From the NCBI GenBank assembly GCA_035295125.1, contig DATGJP010000043.1, forward strand, positions 92,672 to 156,671: a stretch of 64,000 bases of DNA. Direction: 5' to 3'. Position numbers and translations under genes: made by a program. Numbering within the stretch: position 1 is the first letter of the stretch; each line of letters starts with the position of its first letter. The notes under the pieces were generated by a model. That model was given only the letters and a program-made list of their open reading frames with translations. It was not told the origin of the DNA and did not search any database. This stretch comes from JAICMB01 sp035295125 (GTDB lineage Bacteria > Acidobacteriota > Terriglobia > Bryobacterales > Bryobacteraceae). Of this stretch, positions 18,269 to 27,581 are shown piece after piece.

Positions 18269-19504
18269 ATGCGCACGTACTTCCACGTCGACATGGATGC
18301 GTTCTTCGTGTCGGTCGAGGAACTGTATGACCCCTCGCTGAAGGGCAAGCCGGTGGTGGTTGGAGGCCAGCGAGATCAGCGCGGTGTCGTGTCGGCTGCG
18401 TCCTACGCGGCGCGGAAATTCGGGGTGCACTCGGCTATGCCGCTGCGCACCGCGGCCCGGCTCTGCCCGCATGCGGTCTTTGTCGACGGTCATCCCGAGC
18501 GCTACCGCGATTATTCGCGGAAGGTGTACCAGGTGCTGAAAGGCTTCTCGCCGCTGGTCAACATGGCTTCGATCGACGAAGCCTACATCGACATCACAGG
18601 CACAGAGAGGCTGCACGGTCCGCCGTTGCGTGCCGCGAACACGCTTCACGAGCGGATCAGGCGGGAAACTTCGCTGAACAATTCCATCGGTGTGGCGACG
18701 TCGCGGCTGGTGGCCAAGATTTCGTCCGACCAGGCAAAGCCGAACGGCGTCCTGTGGGTGATTCCGGGCGAGGAGGCGCGTTTTCTGGCCCCTCTCGAGG
18801 TCCGCAAGATTCCGGGCGTCGGGAAGGCTACGGAGAAAGCGCTGCACGACTGCGGCATCCGGCGGGTGGGCGACCTCGCCGCGCTCGACGAAGATTTCCT
18901 GGCGTCCCGCTTCGGGCAGTGGGGCCTCGCGTTGGCCGGAAAGTCTCGCGGGCTGGACGCCGGGGCGTGGTTCAGCCATGATGTCGGCGAACATACGGTG
19001 GCAAAATCGATCAGTCACGAACACACCTTCAACCAGGACACAGCCGACGCCGCACAGCTCGAGGCGATGCTGGCGCGGCTCTCCGAGATGGTCGGGCGTC
19101 GGTTGCGGGAGCACTCGCTGTACGCCCGGACCGTCCAACTAAAGCTGCGCTATTCCGATTTTTCAACGATTACGCGCGCGCACTCCATCGACCACGGCAC
19201 CCAGCTCGACACGGAAATTTTCGAGCAGGCCCGTGCGCTGTTTCGGGCGAACTGGCGGCCGGGTTTGGCGATTCGTTTGCTAGGTGTCCAGGCATCCGGT
19301 CTAAAAGATGACGAGGGACAGCTCAACCTGATGGCCGAGGACAAGACGAAACGCTGGCGAAAGGCGCTGACCGCGGTCGACCAGCTTCGGGACAAATTCG
19401 GAGAAAGCAGTGTCTCGCTGGCGGCGGCTCTGGGCGGACGGTTTCGCGAGCGCGTTCACGAGAACCCGGCGGGCCTGCCGGGCAAGGCGCCGAAAGACGA
19501 ATAG
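18269..19504 (+). CDS. dinB: DNA polymerase IV (Y family)
   Basis: A 411-residue translesion polymerase. It shows HVDMDAFFVSVEE at 6-18 (metal ligands D8 and the FF steric gate), the catalytic SIDEAYIDIT with D103 and E104, the helix-hairpin-helix region IPGVGKATEKALHDCGI, and a little-finger domain. It copies damaged templates at low fidelity. The C-terminus (PAGLPGKAPKDE) has no clear beta-clamp motif, so its clamp contact may differ. No SOS box is obvious in the repeat-filled upstream region. A terminator follows directly. Confidence 0.96.
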   Translation: MRTYFHVDMDAFFVSVEELYDPSLKGKPVVVGGQRDQRGVVSAASYAARKFGVHSAMPLRTAARLCPHAVFVDGHPERYRDYSRKVYQVLKGFSPLVNMASIDEAYIDITGTERLHGPPLRAANTLHERIRRETSLNNSIGVATSRLVAKISSDQAKPNGVLWVIPGEEARFLAPLEVRKIPGVGKATEKALHDCGIRRVGDLAALDEDFLASRFGQWGLALAGKSRGLDAGAWFSHDVGEHTVAKSISHEHTFNQDTADAAQLEAMLARLSEMVGRRLREHSLYARTVQLKLRYSDFSTITRAHSIDHGTQLDTEIFEQARALFRANWRPGLAIRLLGVQASGLKDDEGQLNLMAEDKTKRWRKALTAVDQLRDKFGESSVSLAAALGGRFRERVHENPAGLPGKAPKDE

Positions 19505-19515
19505 CGTCTTTTTTT
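19493..19515 (+). terminator. Intrinsic terminator of dinB, stop codon in loop
   Basis: AAAGACG (19493-19499) pairs with CGTCTTT (19505-19511) around the loop AATAG, followed by further T residues (the run is seven to eight T). The TAG stop codon lies inside the loop, so the terminator overlaps the end of the reading frame. Confidence 0.75.
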
Positions 19516-19565
19516 CGCGACCTAATCGGATCTGAGTCGTTACAGAATCAGGGGGTTGGTGCCCT

Positions 19566-21989
19566 ATGCTTCGGGACATTCGCTTTGCCTTCAGGACTCT
19601 GGCCTCGCGGCCGCTGTTCACGCTGGTGGCCTCTTTGTCGTTGGCGCTAGGGATCGGGGCCAACTCGGCGATTTTCGGATTGATCGACGGTTTGTGGTTC
19701 CGGCCGCTGGCGGTACCTCATTCGGGTGAGATTGTCAGGGTATTCTCGGTTACCGATCAGGATCCGGAAGCGATGTTGTCGTATCCCGAGTACCTCGACA
19801 TCCAACGCCAGGCGACATCGTTGAAGGACGTGGTGGCCATCGGGGGACGCGGAGGGCTGTTGATGGAAGGCGACAGCCATCCATTGTTTCTTCTAAACCT
19901 GGTGTCGTCCAATTTCTTCACATCGCTGGGCGTGCAAGCGGAGTTAGGCCGCGTTTTCACGCCGCATGATGAGGTGGAGTCGCCCGGGGCACTCGTCACG
20001 GTGCTCGGAAACAGCTTCTGGCATCGCCGCTTCGGAGGCGATCCGAATATTATCGGCCGTCAAATTCGAATTCAGAGGATGAGAGAGCTTTCTGTCACGG
20101 TCGTCGGCGTGTTACCAGCCAGCTTCCGGGAGATCGATAACGGCAGCGATCGGGATATGTGGTTTCCGCGGCAGACCTGGGCGCAACTGGGTGACGTGAC
20201 GGAGCTGGAACGAAGGAGTGGGCGGTGGTTCCACGTGCTTGGCCGTCTTGCGCCGGGCTCGAACGTAAAGACCGCGAATGCGCAGATAGAGGCGCTGGCG
20301 CATCACATGGCGGAGGCGTATCCGGACACGAATCGCGGGAGGCGGGCCAGTGTTGTCGGCGACTTGAGTTATCGCATCGAGCAGGCGGGCGGCGTGGGCG
20401 AGGGGCTGCTCGCGATTGTGCTGCTGGTGGTCGCGATTTGTTCGGTGAACGTCGCGAATCTTCTTCTTTCGAGGGCGGGAATTCGCGGGCGCGAGATGGC
20501 GGTCCGGCTGGCGCTGGGCGCCGCGCGCGGACGCCTGATCCGGATGTTGATGATTGAGAACTTCCTGCTAGGCGCAGCGGGTCTGATCCTCGGCCTGGCA
20601 ATGGGTTTTTGGCTGATATCGACCCTGCCCGCGCTGATGGTGCAGCCGCCAGGCATGTTCGTCGCGATTGATTTTCAGTTCGATTCGCGGGTTCTGGTAT
20701 TCAGCATCCTGGTGTCCCTGGCCACGGTCCTGTTTTTTGGATTGGCCCCAGCCTGCCGAGGATCGCGGCCCGATCTCGTCCCGGCGCTGAAGGGTGAGGC
20801 CGCGTTCGGCCTGTCGCACGGGCGCTGGTGGCCGCTGCGGAACTGGCTGGTGGTGATACAGGTCGCGGTGTCGTTAGTCATTGTGGCGTCGGCGGGCATC
20901 TTGGTGCGTAGCTTTGCCAACACGCGGGTCAGCGATCTCGGGTTTGGCAGAAAACCGCTGCTCAACGTGTTCCTCGCGGCGGACGGGGCGAAACCAGCGC
21001 TGTACCGGGACATCATCAGCCGCTTCGAGGGTATGCCGGGGGTCAAGAACGTTGCGGTTGCCGTGCGGGCGCCTCTCAGCCTGTCCGGCAGTGGAATGTC
21101 CCGCCTGGTCCGTTTTCCCGACCGGCCGGAGCTGGCGAACGCGCCGCCAATGGAGATCAAGTACAACTCGATCAGCGCGAATTTCCTCAGCACCATGGGC
21201 ACCCCGATTCTCAAGGGCCGGGGATTCGAGACGCGCGACGAGAATCCCGGGACGAACGCAGTGTTGATTAATGAGACCATGGCGCGGCGGTTCTGGCCCT
21301 CCGAGGATGCGCTGAACAAGATCATCCTGCTGGGCGGGCGCGAGCCCAAAGCTTACCGGGTGGTGGGGATCGTGAAGAACGCGCCGATTAACGCTATCGG
21401 CGAGCCTCCCGAGCCGTACCTTTACCTCGACTATTGGGCGAACTTCGAAGAAGAGATGACGTTCATGATCGAGACTCGCGAGGATCCAGCGTCGCTGGCG
21501 CAACCGGTGCGCCGTGCTCTCAAGTCGGTGGATTCGCGTATCGACCCGCTCAGTATCACGACGCAAAACGAACTGATCAACTTCTCGGCCTTTCGCTATC
21601 AGGTGACCGCCGAGGTGGTCGGCGCGTTAGGGATGCTCGGCTTGATTCTTACCGCGGTGGGTTTGTATGGCGTGGTTTCGTTTGGTGTGAGCCAGCGGAC
21701 GCGGGAATTGGGAATTCGCATGGCCCTCGGGGCGGATCGTCGGGATGCGCTGGGGCTGGTTTTACGTGACGTTCTCCTGATGGGAGCCGCTGGACTGGGG
21801 GTTGGCTTGCCTCTTGCGCTCACCGCGACCCGTCTGTTTTCGTCGCTCCTGTTCGGGATCAGGCCTTGGGACGTTCCGACGTTCTTGGCCGCGGCAGTGG
21901 TGCCGACGGCGGTGTTGTTGAGTGCCGGATTCCTGCCGGCGCGGCGAGCCACCGGCATCGAACCGTCTTCTGCCCTGCGCGTCGTTTAA
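19566..21989 (+). CDS. ADOP-family ABC transporter permease (MacB/FtsX type)
   Basis: An 807-residue permease without the PadR-linked N-terminal helix: it begins MLRDIRFAFRTLASRPLFTL, with the first membrane segment at about 20-42 (SLALGIGANSAIFGLIDGLW). Two MacB periplasmic domains each precede an FtsX core: NVANLLLSRAGIRGREMAVR in the first, GVSQRTRELGIRMALGADRR in the second. It ends RRATGIEPSSALRVV. No ATPase and no PadR gene is next to it. Substrate unknown. It follows the dinB terminator, so it is transcribed alone. Confidence 0.9.
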   Translation: MLRDIRFAFRTLASRPLFTLVASLSLALGIGANSAIFGLIDGLWFRPLAVPHSGEIVRVFSVTDQDPEAMLSYPEYLDIQRQATSLKDVVAIGGRGGLLMEGDSHPLFLLNLVSSNFFTSLGVQAELGRVFTPHDEVESPGALVTVLGNSFWHRRFGGDPNIIGRQIRIQRMRELSVTVVGVLPASFREIDNGSDRDMWFPRQTWAQLGDVTELERRSGRWFHVLGRLAPGSNVKTANAQIEALAHHMAEAYPDTNRGRRASVVGDLSYRIEQAGGVGEGLLAIVLLVVAICSVNVANLLLSRAGIRGREMAVRLALGAARGRLIRMLMIENFLLGAAGLILGLAMGFWLISTLPALMVQPPGMFVAIDFQFDSRVLVFSILVSLATVLFFGLAPACRGSRPDLVPALKGEAAFGLSHGRWWPLRNWLVVIQVAVSLVIVASAGILVRSFANTRVSDLGFGRKPLLNVFLAADGAKPALYRDIISRFEGMPGVKNVAVAVRAPLSLSGSGMSRLVRFPDRPELANAPPMEIKYNSISANFLSTMGTPILKGRGFETRDENPGTNAVLINETMARRFWPSEDALNKIILLGGREPKAYRVVGIVKNAPINAIGEPPEPYLYLDYWANFEEEMTFMIETREDPASLAQPVRRALKSVDSRIDPLSITTQNELINFSAFRYQVTAEVVGALGMLGLILTAVGLYGVVSFGVSQRTRELGIRMALGADRRDALGLVLRDVLLMGAAGLGVGLPLALTATRLFSSLLFGIRPWDVPTFLAAAVVPTAVLLSAGFLPARRATGIEPSSALRVV

Positions 21990-22380
21990 GTTTTGACAGA
22001 CCAGACGTCGGAACCCCGGCAGATGGTGAAGGCTTCGCCGGAAGCAAAAATTCCTGGCCTGTTTTATTCCACGTGCGTCGTCCGATGCACGGCTAAATCC
22101 GAGTCCGCCCGGGAGGGCCAGAGCCGTTATGACCCCGATCACGAAAAAACCCCTTCCCGTCCGCCCCAACCTCAGTTATCATTGCATCCATACACGCAAG
22201 TTGGATGTCGATTATCCGATTCCAACTTTGTTCCCTCTGCATTGTCTCAGCCGTTTAGGGGTAAACGGCTGGCGAAGCGAATCTGTCATCGGATTCCGGC
22301 TGTCCCAAGCGCCGTCCTAGGGCACGTCGACCGTGCGGAGTACCACGAGTCGCATCACCGCAGCCCAAACAGGAGACATT
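21990..22380. other. Leader region of TonB-dependent receptor
   Basis: 391 bases without a supported gene; short frames here show no family features. It contains a perfect 10-base-pair hairpin at 22248-22271. A good ribosome binding site (CAGGAGACATT) ends at 22380. Confidence 0.5.
22248..22271 (+). promoter_or_regulatory. Perfect hairpin in receptor mRNA leader
   Basis: CAGCCGTTTA and TAAACGGCTG are exact complements around a GGGG loop, 109 bases before the receptor ATG. There is no U-tract, so termination is unlikely. It could stabilise the message, or act as an operator if read as DNA. Confidence 0.45.
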
Positions 22381-25300
22381 ATGTTCAAGCGTTCCGACGT
22401 CTTGCGGGCGGCCCTTGTATTAGCCTTTTTCAGCATTTGTGGGAATCAATTGTTCGCGCAGGCCACGGCCAGTGGCACAGTGCAGGGTACTGTTGTGGAT
22501 CAGACCCAGGCTGTGATCGTCGAAGCGGAGGTGGCCATCACCAACAAAGCAACCGGCGAGAAACGCTCAGTGTTCACGAACGAATCGGGTTCCTACCGTT
22601 TCGATCTGCTCTCAGCCGGCGGCTATGCCGTCAAAATCACTAAGCAGGGATTCGCCGTCCTTGTCGAAAATGTGGACCTGCTCGTGGGCCAAACCGCGAC
22701 CGTCAACGCCACTTTGACCCCCGGATCAACGACGCAGATCGTCGAGGTCACCAGCGCTGCGCCGATTGTCGACATTCTGAAAACCAGCGTGAGTCAGAAC
22801 ATTACACCCACCGAGGTTGCCGCGTTGCCAATGGTCGGGCGCGATGTTGCGAACCTCGCCTACCTGGTTCCGGGTGTGAAAGCTGCCGACTCCTACGACC
22901 CGACCAAGAACCGGTACGCCATTCTGTCCGTCAACGGCGCAGGCGGCCGCAACGTCAACGTCACGATTAATGGTGTGGACAACAAGGACAACACCGTCGG
23001 TGGCCCGGTGATGCAAATGCCACTCGAGGCGGTCCAGGAGTTTCAGATCAGTACGCAGCGTTTCTCGGCCGAAAATGGCCGCTCCGAAGGCGCCGCCATC
23101 AATATGATCACGAAGCAGGGCACCAACCACTATCACGGCGCCTTGCTCGGCTACTTCCGCGACACGAGCCTCGAAACGGATGAGAAACAGGCTGACGGCA
23201 GCGGTGGTCAGATCGCCGCGCACCCCGATTACACCCGCCAGCAGTTTGGCGGCTCCGTCGGCGGCCCCTTCAAGAAAGACAAGCTCTTCGGCTTCTTCGC
23301 CTGGGAGCGCGAGAGGGAAAACCAGGAGCAGGCCGAGGACACCACCGCGTATAACGAACTCGTGCTTGCCAAGAACGCCGGTCTTGCGGCGCAGCCATCC
23401 GCTACCATCCCGCGACCGTTTTATGAAACTCGCTACAACGGGCGTCTCGATTGGACCATTAACAACAAGAACACCCTATATACCTCCTATAGCGCCCAGA
23501 ACAACGACAGCCTGAACGATCAATCCAACGGCACGGGCGACCTGACCAACGGCAATTACACCGTTAACCACCTGATCGCCGCCAACGTGACGTTGAATTC
23601 GATTCTCACCAACACCACCGTCAATCAGCTCACGTTGGGCTATCAGTATTGGAACAACCTGATCGCCAGCAACATCAGCGCGCCCCTCGTGACTTTCCCC
23701 GATGCCTCGTACGGCACAAACACCAACGTGCCGCAGCAGTCCTTCCAAAAGAAATGGCAGTTCAAGGACGATATTTCGAAAACGATCGGCAAGCACACCA
23801 TCAAAGCCGGTGTCGACTACATCCACAACCCGGTGGAAGGCGGCTTCTTTGAGTTCAGTTCCACCCTGGAGATCGATTTCGCCGCTGACCCGAGCGTCAT
23901 CCTCGGCAATCACACGGCTTATCCCAACGGGTTTGCTACCCCTGGCGCGGTGACCGGAATGACCGTCGCGAACGGTGATCCTTATTTCCTGGTGTCCACT
24001 AAACAGCTTGGGCTGTACGTCCAGGATGACTGGAAAATCAGCCCGCGCCTCATGATCAACCTTGGCTTGCGCTGGGACAAAGACTACAACATGGTGGGGC
24101 TCTCCGATATCAAAAATAGCCGCACCTACCAGGAGTTGGTCGCGCTCAACAGCCCCATCTCGAACCCTTACGTCAGCCGTCTGCCGCATGACGACAGCAA
24201 GGATTTCAGCCCGCGCGTCGGCTTTGCCTTCGACGTCACCGGCAAGGCTCGCCATATCCTGCGTGGGGGCTTTGGACTCTACTACGGGAACGTGTTCCAG
24301 AACATTCCGCTGTTTATGGAGCAGATGAGCAATCCAACGGTTTTCCAAGCCGTGATCAGCCTGACCTCTCCCGGCGATATCGTGACAGGAACCGGGATTA
24401 CGCTGGGCAACTGGCGCTACGGCGTCGATCCCATGCCGGTCATTCCTCCACCATCGACAAAGCTTGCCTCCGGGAGTGTCGGCCGACTGATGGATCCCGA
24501 TTACCGTAATCCGGTGACAGAGGAATTCAACGTAGGCTATAGCTGGTCGATCAATACAAATTCGGTTTTTGAAACCGAGTACACACACGTTCTGAGCCTG
24601 CATGAAAACCGCACCATCAACATCGATCAAAGGATTCCAATGAACGGCGTCTGCTGTACCGCGCCGCTCAATGCCGCGTTTAACGCTTCGACCCAGCCGT
24701 TATTGGCCAGCGTTCGCGACGAACAGTCGATCGGCCGATCCCACTATGATGGCGTGAATTTCAGCTTTCGGCAGCGCATGACCCATAACTTCTCGCTGAA
24801 CACCAATTACACCCTGGCCTGGGCGAATTCGTTTGATGCCGGCGGCACCTCGTTCCGTAACTACCCCAGGCTCGCGACCAATCCATTCGCGAGCTACGAA
24901 TGGGGTCCCAATCCGAACGATGAGCGCCATCACATCACTGTCAGCGGGTTTGTGAATTTGCCTAAAGGCTTCGAGTTGTCGCCGATCCTGCAGTACGGCT
25001 CCGCCCGGCCTTTCCCTCTCACAAACTCCGGTAATACCCTGAATACGGGGGGCGGAACAGCCCTCGCCGTTGTCGTTCCCATCAGCGATCCGTCCAATTA
25101 CCTCGCCTATGCGGGCAACAACACAGGCGCGCAGAACTGCTTCTACGGCTTGAATGGTGTGTCCAAGAGCTGCACCATTTCGAAGTTTGACCCTCTCCGC
25201 GGCGACCCATTCTTTGAACTCGACCTGCGCCTGGCCAAGAACATCCGGCTTGGCGAGCGCATGAACCTCCAGCTCATCGCGCAGGCGTTCAATCTGACCA

Positions 25301-25443
25301 ATCGCGCCAACTACGGCAACAACTTCGGTAACAGCATCGCGAGCTCAGCGACGTTCGATCACGCCGTTGGGTTCATCAACCCGAGCAGCACCATCATCCC
25401 GCGCTCGCTCTGGGGCGAGTTCGGCTTCCGCTTCACGTTCTAA
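22381..25443 (+). CDS. TonB-dependent receptor, Oar-like
   Basis: A 1020-residue outer-membrane receptor. The order is: signal peptide (1-26, ending QLFAQ), carboxypeptidase-regulatory-like domain (VQGTVVDQTQAVIVEAEVAI to about 115), plug domain (VAALPMVGRDVANLAYLVPG), and a large barrel ending FGFRFTF. It would import a large substrate using TonB energy, or bind outer-membrane partners. Start ATG 22381 was chosen for its ribosome binding site and signal peptide; a longer frame exists but looks noncoding. No SusD-like partner is adjacent, as is usual in Acidobacteriota. Substrate unknown. Confidence 0.92.
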   Translation: MFKRSDVLRAALVLAFFSICGNQLFAQATASGTVQGTVVDQTQAVIVEAEVAITNKATGEKRSVFTNESGSYRFDLLSAGGYAVKITKQGFAVLVENVDLLVGQTATVNATLTPGSTTQIVEVTSAAPIVDILKTSVSQNITPTEVAALPMVGRDVANLAYLVPGVKAADSYDPTKNRYAILSVNGAGGRNVNVTINGVDNKDNTVGGPVMQMPLEAVQEFQISTQRFSAENGRSEGAAINMITKQGTNHYHGALLGYFRDTSLETDEKQADGSGGQIAAHPDYTRQQFGGSVGGPFKKDKLFGFFAWERERENQEQAEDTTAYNELVLAKNAGLAAQPSATIPRPFYETRYNGRLDWTINNKNTLYTSYSAQNNDSLNDQSNGTGDLTNGNYTVNHLIAANVTLNSILTNTTVNQLTLGYQYWNNLIASNISAPLVTFPDASYGTNTNVPQQSFQKKWQFKDDISKTIGKHTIKAGVDYIHNPVEGGFFEFSSTLEIDFAADPSVILGNHTAYPNGFATPGAVTGMTVANGDPYFLVSTKQLGLYVQDDWKISPRLMINLGLRWDKDYNMVGLSDIKNSRTYQELVALNSPISNPYVSRLPHDDSKDFSPRVGFAFDVTGKARHILRGGFGLYYGNVFQNIPLFMEQMSNPTVFQAVISLTSPGDIVTGTGITLGNWRYGVDPMPVIPPPSTKLASGSVGRLMDPDYRNPVTEEFNVGYSWSINTNSVFETEYTHVLSLHENRTINIDQRIPMNGVCCTAPLNAAFNASTQPLLASVRDEQSIGRSHYDGVNFSFRQRMTHNFSLNTNYTLAWANSFDAGGTSFRNYPRLATNPFASYEWGPNPNDERHHITVSGFVNLPKGFELSPILQYGSARPFPLTNSGNTLNTGGGTALAVVVPISDPSNYLAYAGNNTGAQNCFYGLNGVSKSCTISKFDPLRGDPFFELDLRLAKNIRLGERMNLQLIAQAFNLTNRANYGNNFGNSIASSATFDHAVGFINPSSTIIPRSLWGEFGFRFTF

Positions 25444-25444
25444 G

Positions 25445-25463
25445 CGCCATCGTTTGGCGGCCT
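25445..25463 (+). terminator. Possible terminator after the receptor gene
   Basis: CGCCA (25445-25449) and TGGCG (25455-25459) form a short stem just after the stop, followed by GCCTTTG. Weak, with only a short T run. Confidence 0.3.
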
Positions 25464-25570
25464 TTGTGGAAGGGTGGAGCAGGCCTTCAGCCTGCCCTTT
25501 CGACTTCACCGAGAAAGGACAGGCGAAACCCAAGGGTGGCGCAAGCGGTCGCCTGTGCATCCTTCCACAA
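25464..25570. repeat. Palindromic element with 10-base terminal inverted repeats, copy 3
   Basis: Bounded by TTGTGGAAGG (25464-25473) and CCTTCCACAA (25561-25570), exact complements. Inside are GGGTGGAGCAGGC, a CTTCACCGAGAAAGG block and ACAGGCGAAACC, which match the reverse complement of the copy at 35460-35559. It resembles a small non-autonomous element without coding capacity. Confidence 0.7.
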
Positions 25571-25620
25571 TGTCAGAATATTCGCGAGGCGCGAAGAATC
25601 TGAGGCTGTGTAATACCTTT
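25550..25620. repeat. 54-bp segment shared with 18085-18138
   Basis: Same orientation as the copy after prmC, with 52 of 54 bases identical, followed by GAGGCTGTGTAATACCT, which also recurs there after a gap. It overlaps the right end of the palindromic element. Confidence 0.75.
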
Positions 25621-25730
25621 CCAAACTGAGAGTTTCCGTTGGTTGCGGCTTTGCGGCGCCGCCGGTTTCGCCTAACTTTGGACCTCACTGGTACAAAGGT
25701 GAAACCGCTCCGCCCCCCGGAGGGTCGACT

Positions 25731-26660
25731 TCAGCCTTCCTGGGCTTTCAAAAACGTCCCCTGCTGCAGCTCTTCAAACGCCTTCCGAAGCTGTTCCTGC
25801 GTATTCATGACAATCGGACCATACCAGGCCACCGGCTCCTCAAACGGCTTGCCCGAGACCAGCAGAAACCGGATCCCGTCCTCGCCCGCCTGCAGCGTCA
25901 CCTCGTCGCCCCGATCGAACAAGATCAGGGAACGGTTGTCGGCTTCGAGCGGGGGCGTCGTATCCCACCAGCCAACACCCTCCGTGGGAGCCGCCAGCGG
26001 ACCCGATGCATTGCAAAACTTGCCGCCACCCGCGAACACGTACGCGAATGCGTGCCGCGTCGTTTCCACCGGGAGTGTCTTCTTGTGCCCCGGCGGCAGC
26101 GACACATCGAGGTAAATCGGTTCCGCTGCGGTGCCGTCCACCGGACCCGTCTTGCCCCAGAAAGTCCCGCACACCACGCGAACGTGCGTACCGTCATCAT
26201 CCGTGACTTCGGGCACGTCTCCCGACTTCACTTCCTGATACCGCGGTGGGGTCATCTTGAGCGACGCCGGAAGGTTCGCCCAAAGCTGGAACCCATGCAT
26301 TCGCCCCGCGGCATCGCCTTTCGGCATTTCCTGGTGGATAATTCCGCTGCCCGCCGTCATCCATTGAATGTCGCCGGGCCCGATGGCGCCTTGGTTTCCC
26401 AAGCTATCGCCGTGCTCCACCTTGCCCGCAAGCACGTACGTAATCGTCTCGATTCCGCGGTGGGGATGCCAGGGAAACCCGGCCAGGTAATCCTCGGGCA
26501 CATCGTTCCGGAAATCATCGAGAAGCAGGAAAGGGTCGAAATCGGTTGTATTTCCGAAGCCGAACGCACGCCTCAGGTGTACTCCGGCTCCTTCCAGCGT
26601 TGGTTTCGATTTGATGACGCGCTTGATTGGTCGAATGGACACGGTTTCCTCCGTATGCAC
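25731..26660 (-). CDS. Pirin family protein
   Basis: A 309-residue bicupin protein. The metal-binding residues of the N-terminal cupin are present: H65 and H67 in HPHRGIET, H109 and E111 in IIHQE. Length and the C-terminal cupin (AFAYVFAGGGKFCN, FLLVSGKPFEEPVAWYGPIVMNT) match bacterial pirins, several of which act as quercetin dioxygenases and others as regulators of metabolic enzymes. The activity cannot be chosen from sequence. It is divergent from a TetR regulator, which may control it. A long hairpin lies in its 5' region. Confidence 0.93.
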   Translation of the reverse strand: MHTEETVSIRPIKRVIKSKPTLEGAGVHLRRAFGFGNTTDFDPFLLLDDFRNDVPEDYLAGFPWHPHRGIETITYVLAGKVEHGDSLGNQGAIGPGDIQWMTAGSGIIHQEMPKGDAAGRMHGFQLWANLPASLKMTPPRYQEVKSGDVPEVTDDDGTHVRVVCGTFWGKTGPVDGTAAEPIYLDVSLPPGHKKTLPVETTRHAFAYVFAGGGKFCNASGPLAAPTEGVGWWDTTPPLEADNRSLILFDRGDEVTLQAGEDGIRFLLVSGKPFEEPVAWYGPIVMNTQEQLRKAFEELQQGTFLKAQEG

Positions 26661-26690
26661 AGTCTAGCGCCCCATTACCGGATGCTGAAA

Positions 26691-26733
26691 AAGCGAAGGC
26701 CCGCCAGGGGGAATGTAACCCTCAGAGCGGGCC
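26691..26733 (-). promoter_or_regulatory. Hairpin with T-run in the pirin leader
   Basis: Read on the minus strand, GGCCCGC (26733-26727) pairs with GCGGGCC (26704-26698), with an inner GGG/CCC pair, followed by TTCGCTTTTT. This is the shape of an intrinsic terminator, located about 30-70 bases upstream of the pirin start, so premature termination (attenuation) is possible. Confidence 0.45.
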
Positions 26734-26892
26734 GACGTTCGTAGAGTGTTATTTTTCTATCGTCAGAATTCCGTCCGGGCTGGAGCCCCCCCCACTAGCC
26801 ACCCGCCGGGCATGGCAGAATAGTATGTAATCGCAATCCGTAGCGTACCTACCGGCCAGCCGGACGAGACTTTTGCGATCCCGAGGTGTTGT

Positions 26893-27555
26893 CTGCAAAA
26901 GCAAGCAAAAACCAGGACTTCCGCCCCCAATTGGCGTAAAGAAGATCGCGCCGACCACATCTATCGGGTGGCCGCCGATATCATGTGTCAGAAGGGTTAC
27001 GAGGCCACCTCGATGAATGACATCGCCGATGCGGTGGGCCTCACCAAAGCCGGCATTTATCACTATATTCGCGGCAAAGAAGAGCTCCTGTTCGAAATCA
27101 TGAGCTATGCCATGGACATGATCGATCAGGATGTCATTGAACCCGCCCGCGAAATCCCGGATGCCGAAACCCGGCTCCGCACCATCGTCGAGCGGCACGC
27201 CCGCAGAATCCTCGAAGTCGGCGGAGCGGTCACAATCCTGCTCGAGGAAATGTGGGCACTGACCCCCGCCCATCGCTACATCATACGCGGGCGCGAGCGC
27301 GCGTATTTCGACCTCATCCGCCAGACGCTGGAACAGCTCGCCGTCGAAGGCAAGCTGCGTGACGTGAATCCCACCGTCGCCACCTTCAGCCTCTTCGGAA
27401 TGGTGATCTGGATTTCGCGCTGGTACCGCAAGGACGGCCGCCTGTCGCCCGAACAAACGCTGAACGATTTTCTCGAAATTGCTGTCAGTTCGGTGCTGAA
27501 AACCCGGGAACACGCTGCACTGAACGGCATGGCAACGAGCCGCGCAAATCAGTGA
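26893..27555 (+). CDS. TetR-family transcriptional regulator (start uncertain)
   Basis: The protein has the TetR helix-turn-helix near its N-terminus: HIYRVAADIMCQKGYEATSM, then NDIADAVGLTKAGIYHYIR and GKEELLFEIM. The remaining 150 residues form the helical ligand domain. The first helix extends upstream of GTG 26968, so the real start is earlier, but the open frame has no ATG, GTG or TTG back to 26826; only CTG 26893 with GAGGTG before it fits. In another frame GTG 26886 begins a plausible N-terminus that would join this frame if the run of five C at 26922-26926 were one base shorter. The gene is divergent from pirin. Regulators of this type often govern fatty-acid or efflux genes; the ligand is unknown. 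Confidence 0.82.
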   Translation: MQKQAKTRTSAPNWRKEDRADHIYRVAADIMCQKGYEATSMNDIADAVGLTKAGIYHYIRGKEELLFEIMSYAMDMIDQDVIEPAREIPDAETRLRTIVERHARRILEVGGAVTILLEEMWALTPAHRYIIRGRERAYFDLIRQTLEQLAVEGKLRDVNPTVATFSLFGMVIWISRWYRKDGRLSPEQTLNDFLEIAVSSVLKTREHAALNGMATSRANQ

Positions 27556-27581
27556 CGAAAACATCATAAAATCGCAGTCCT

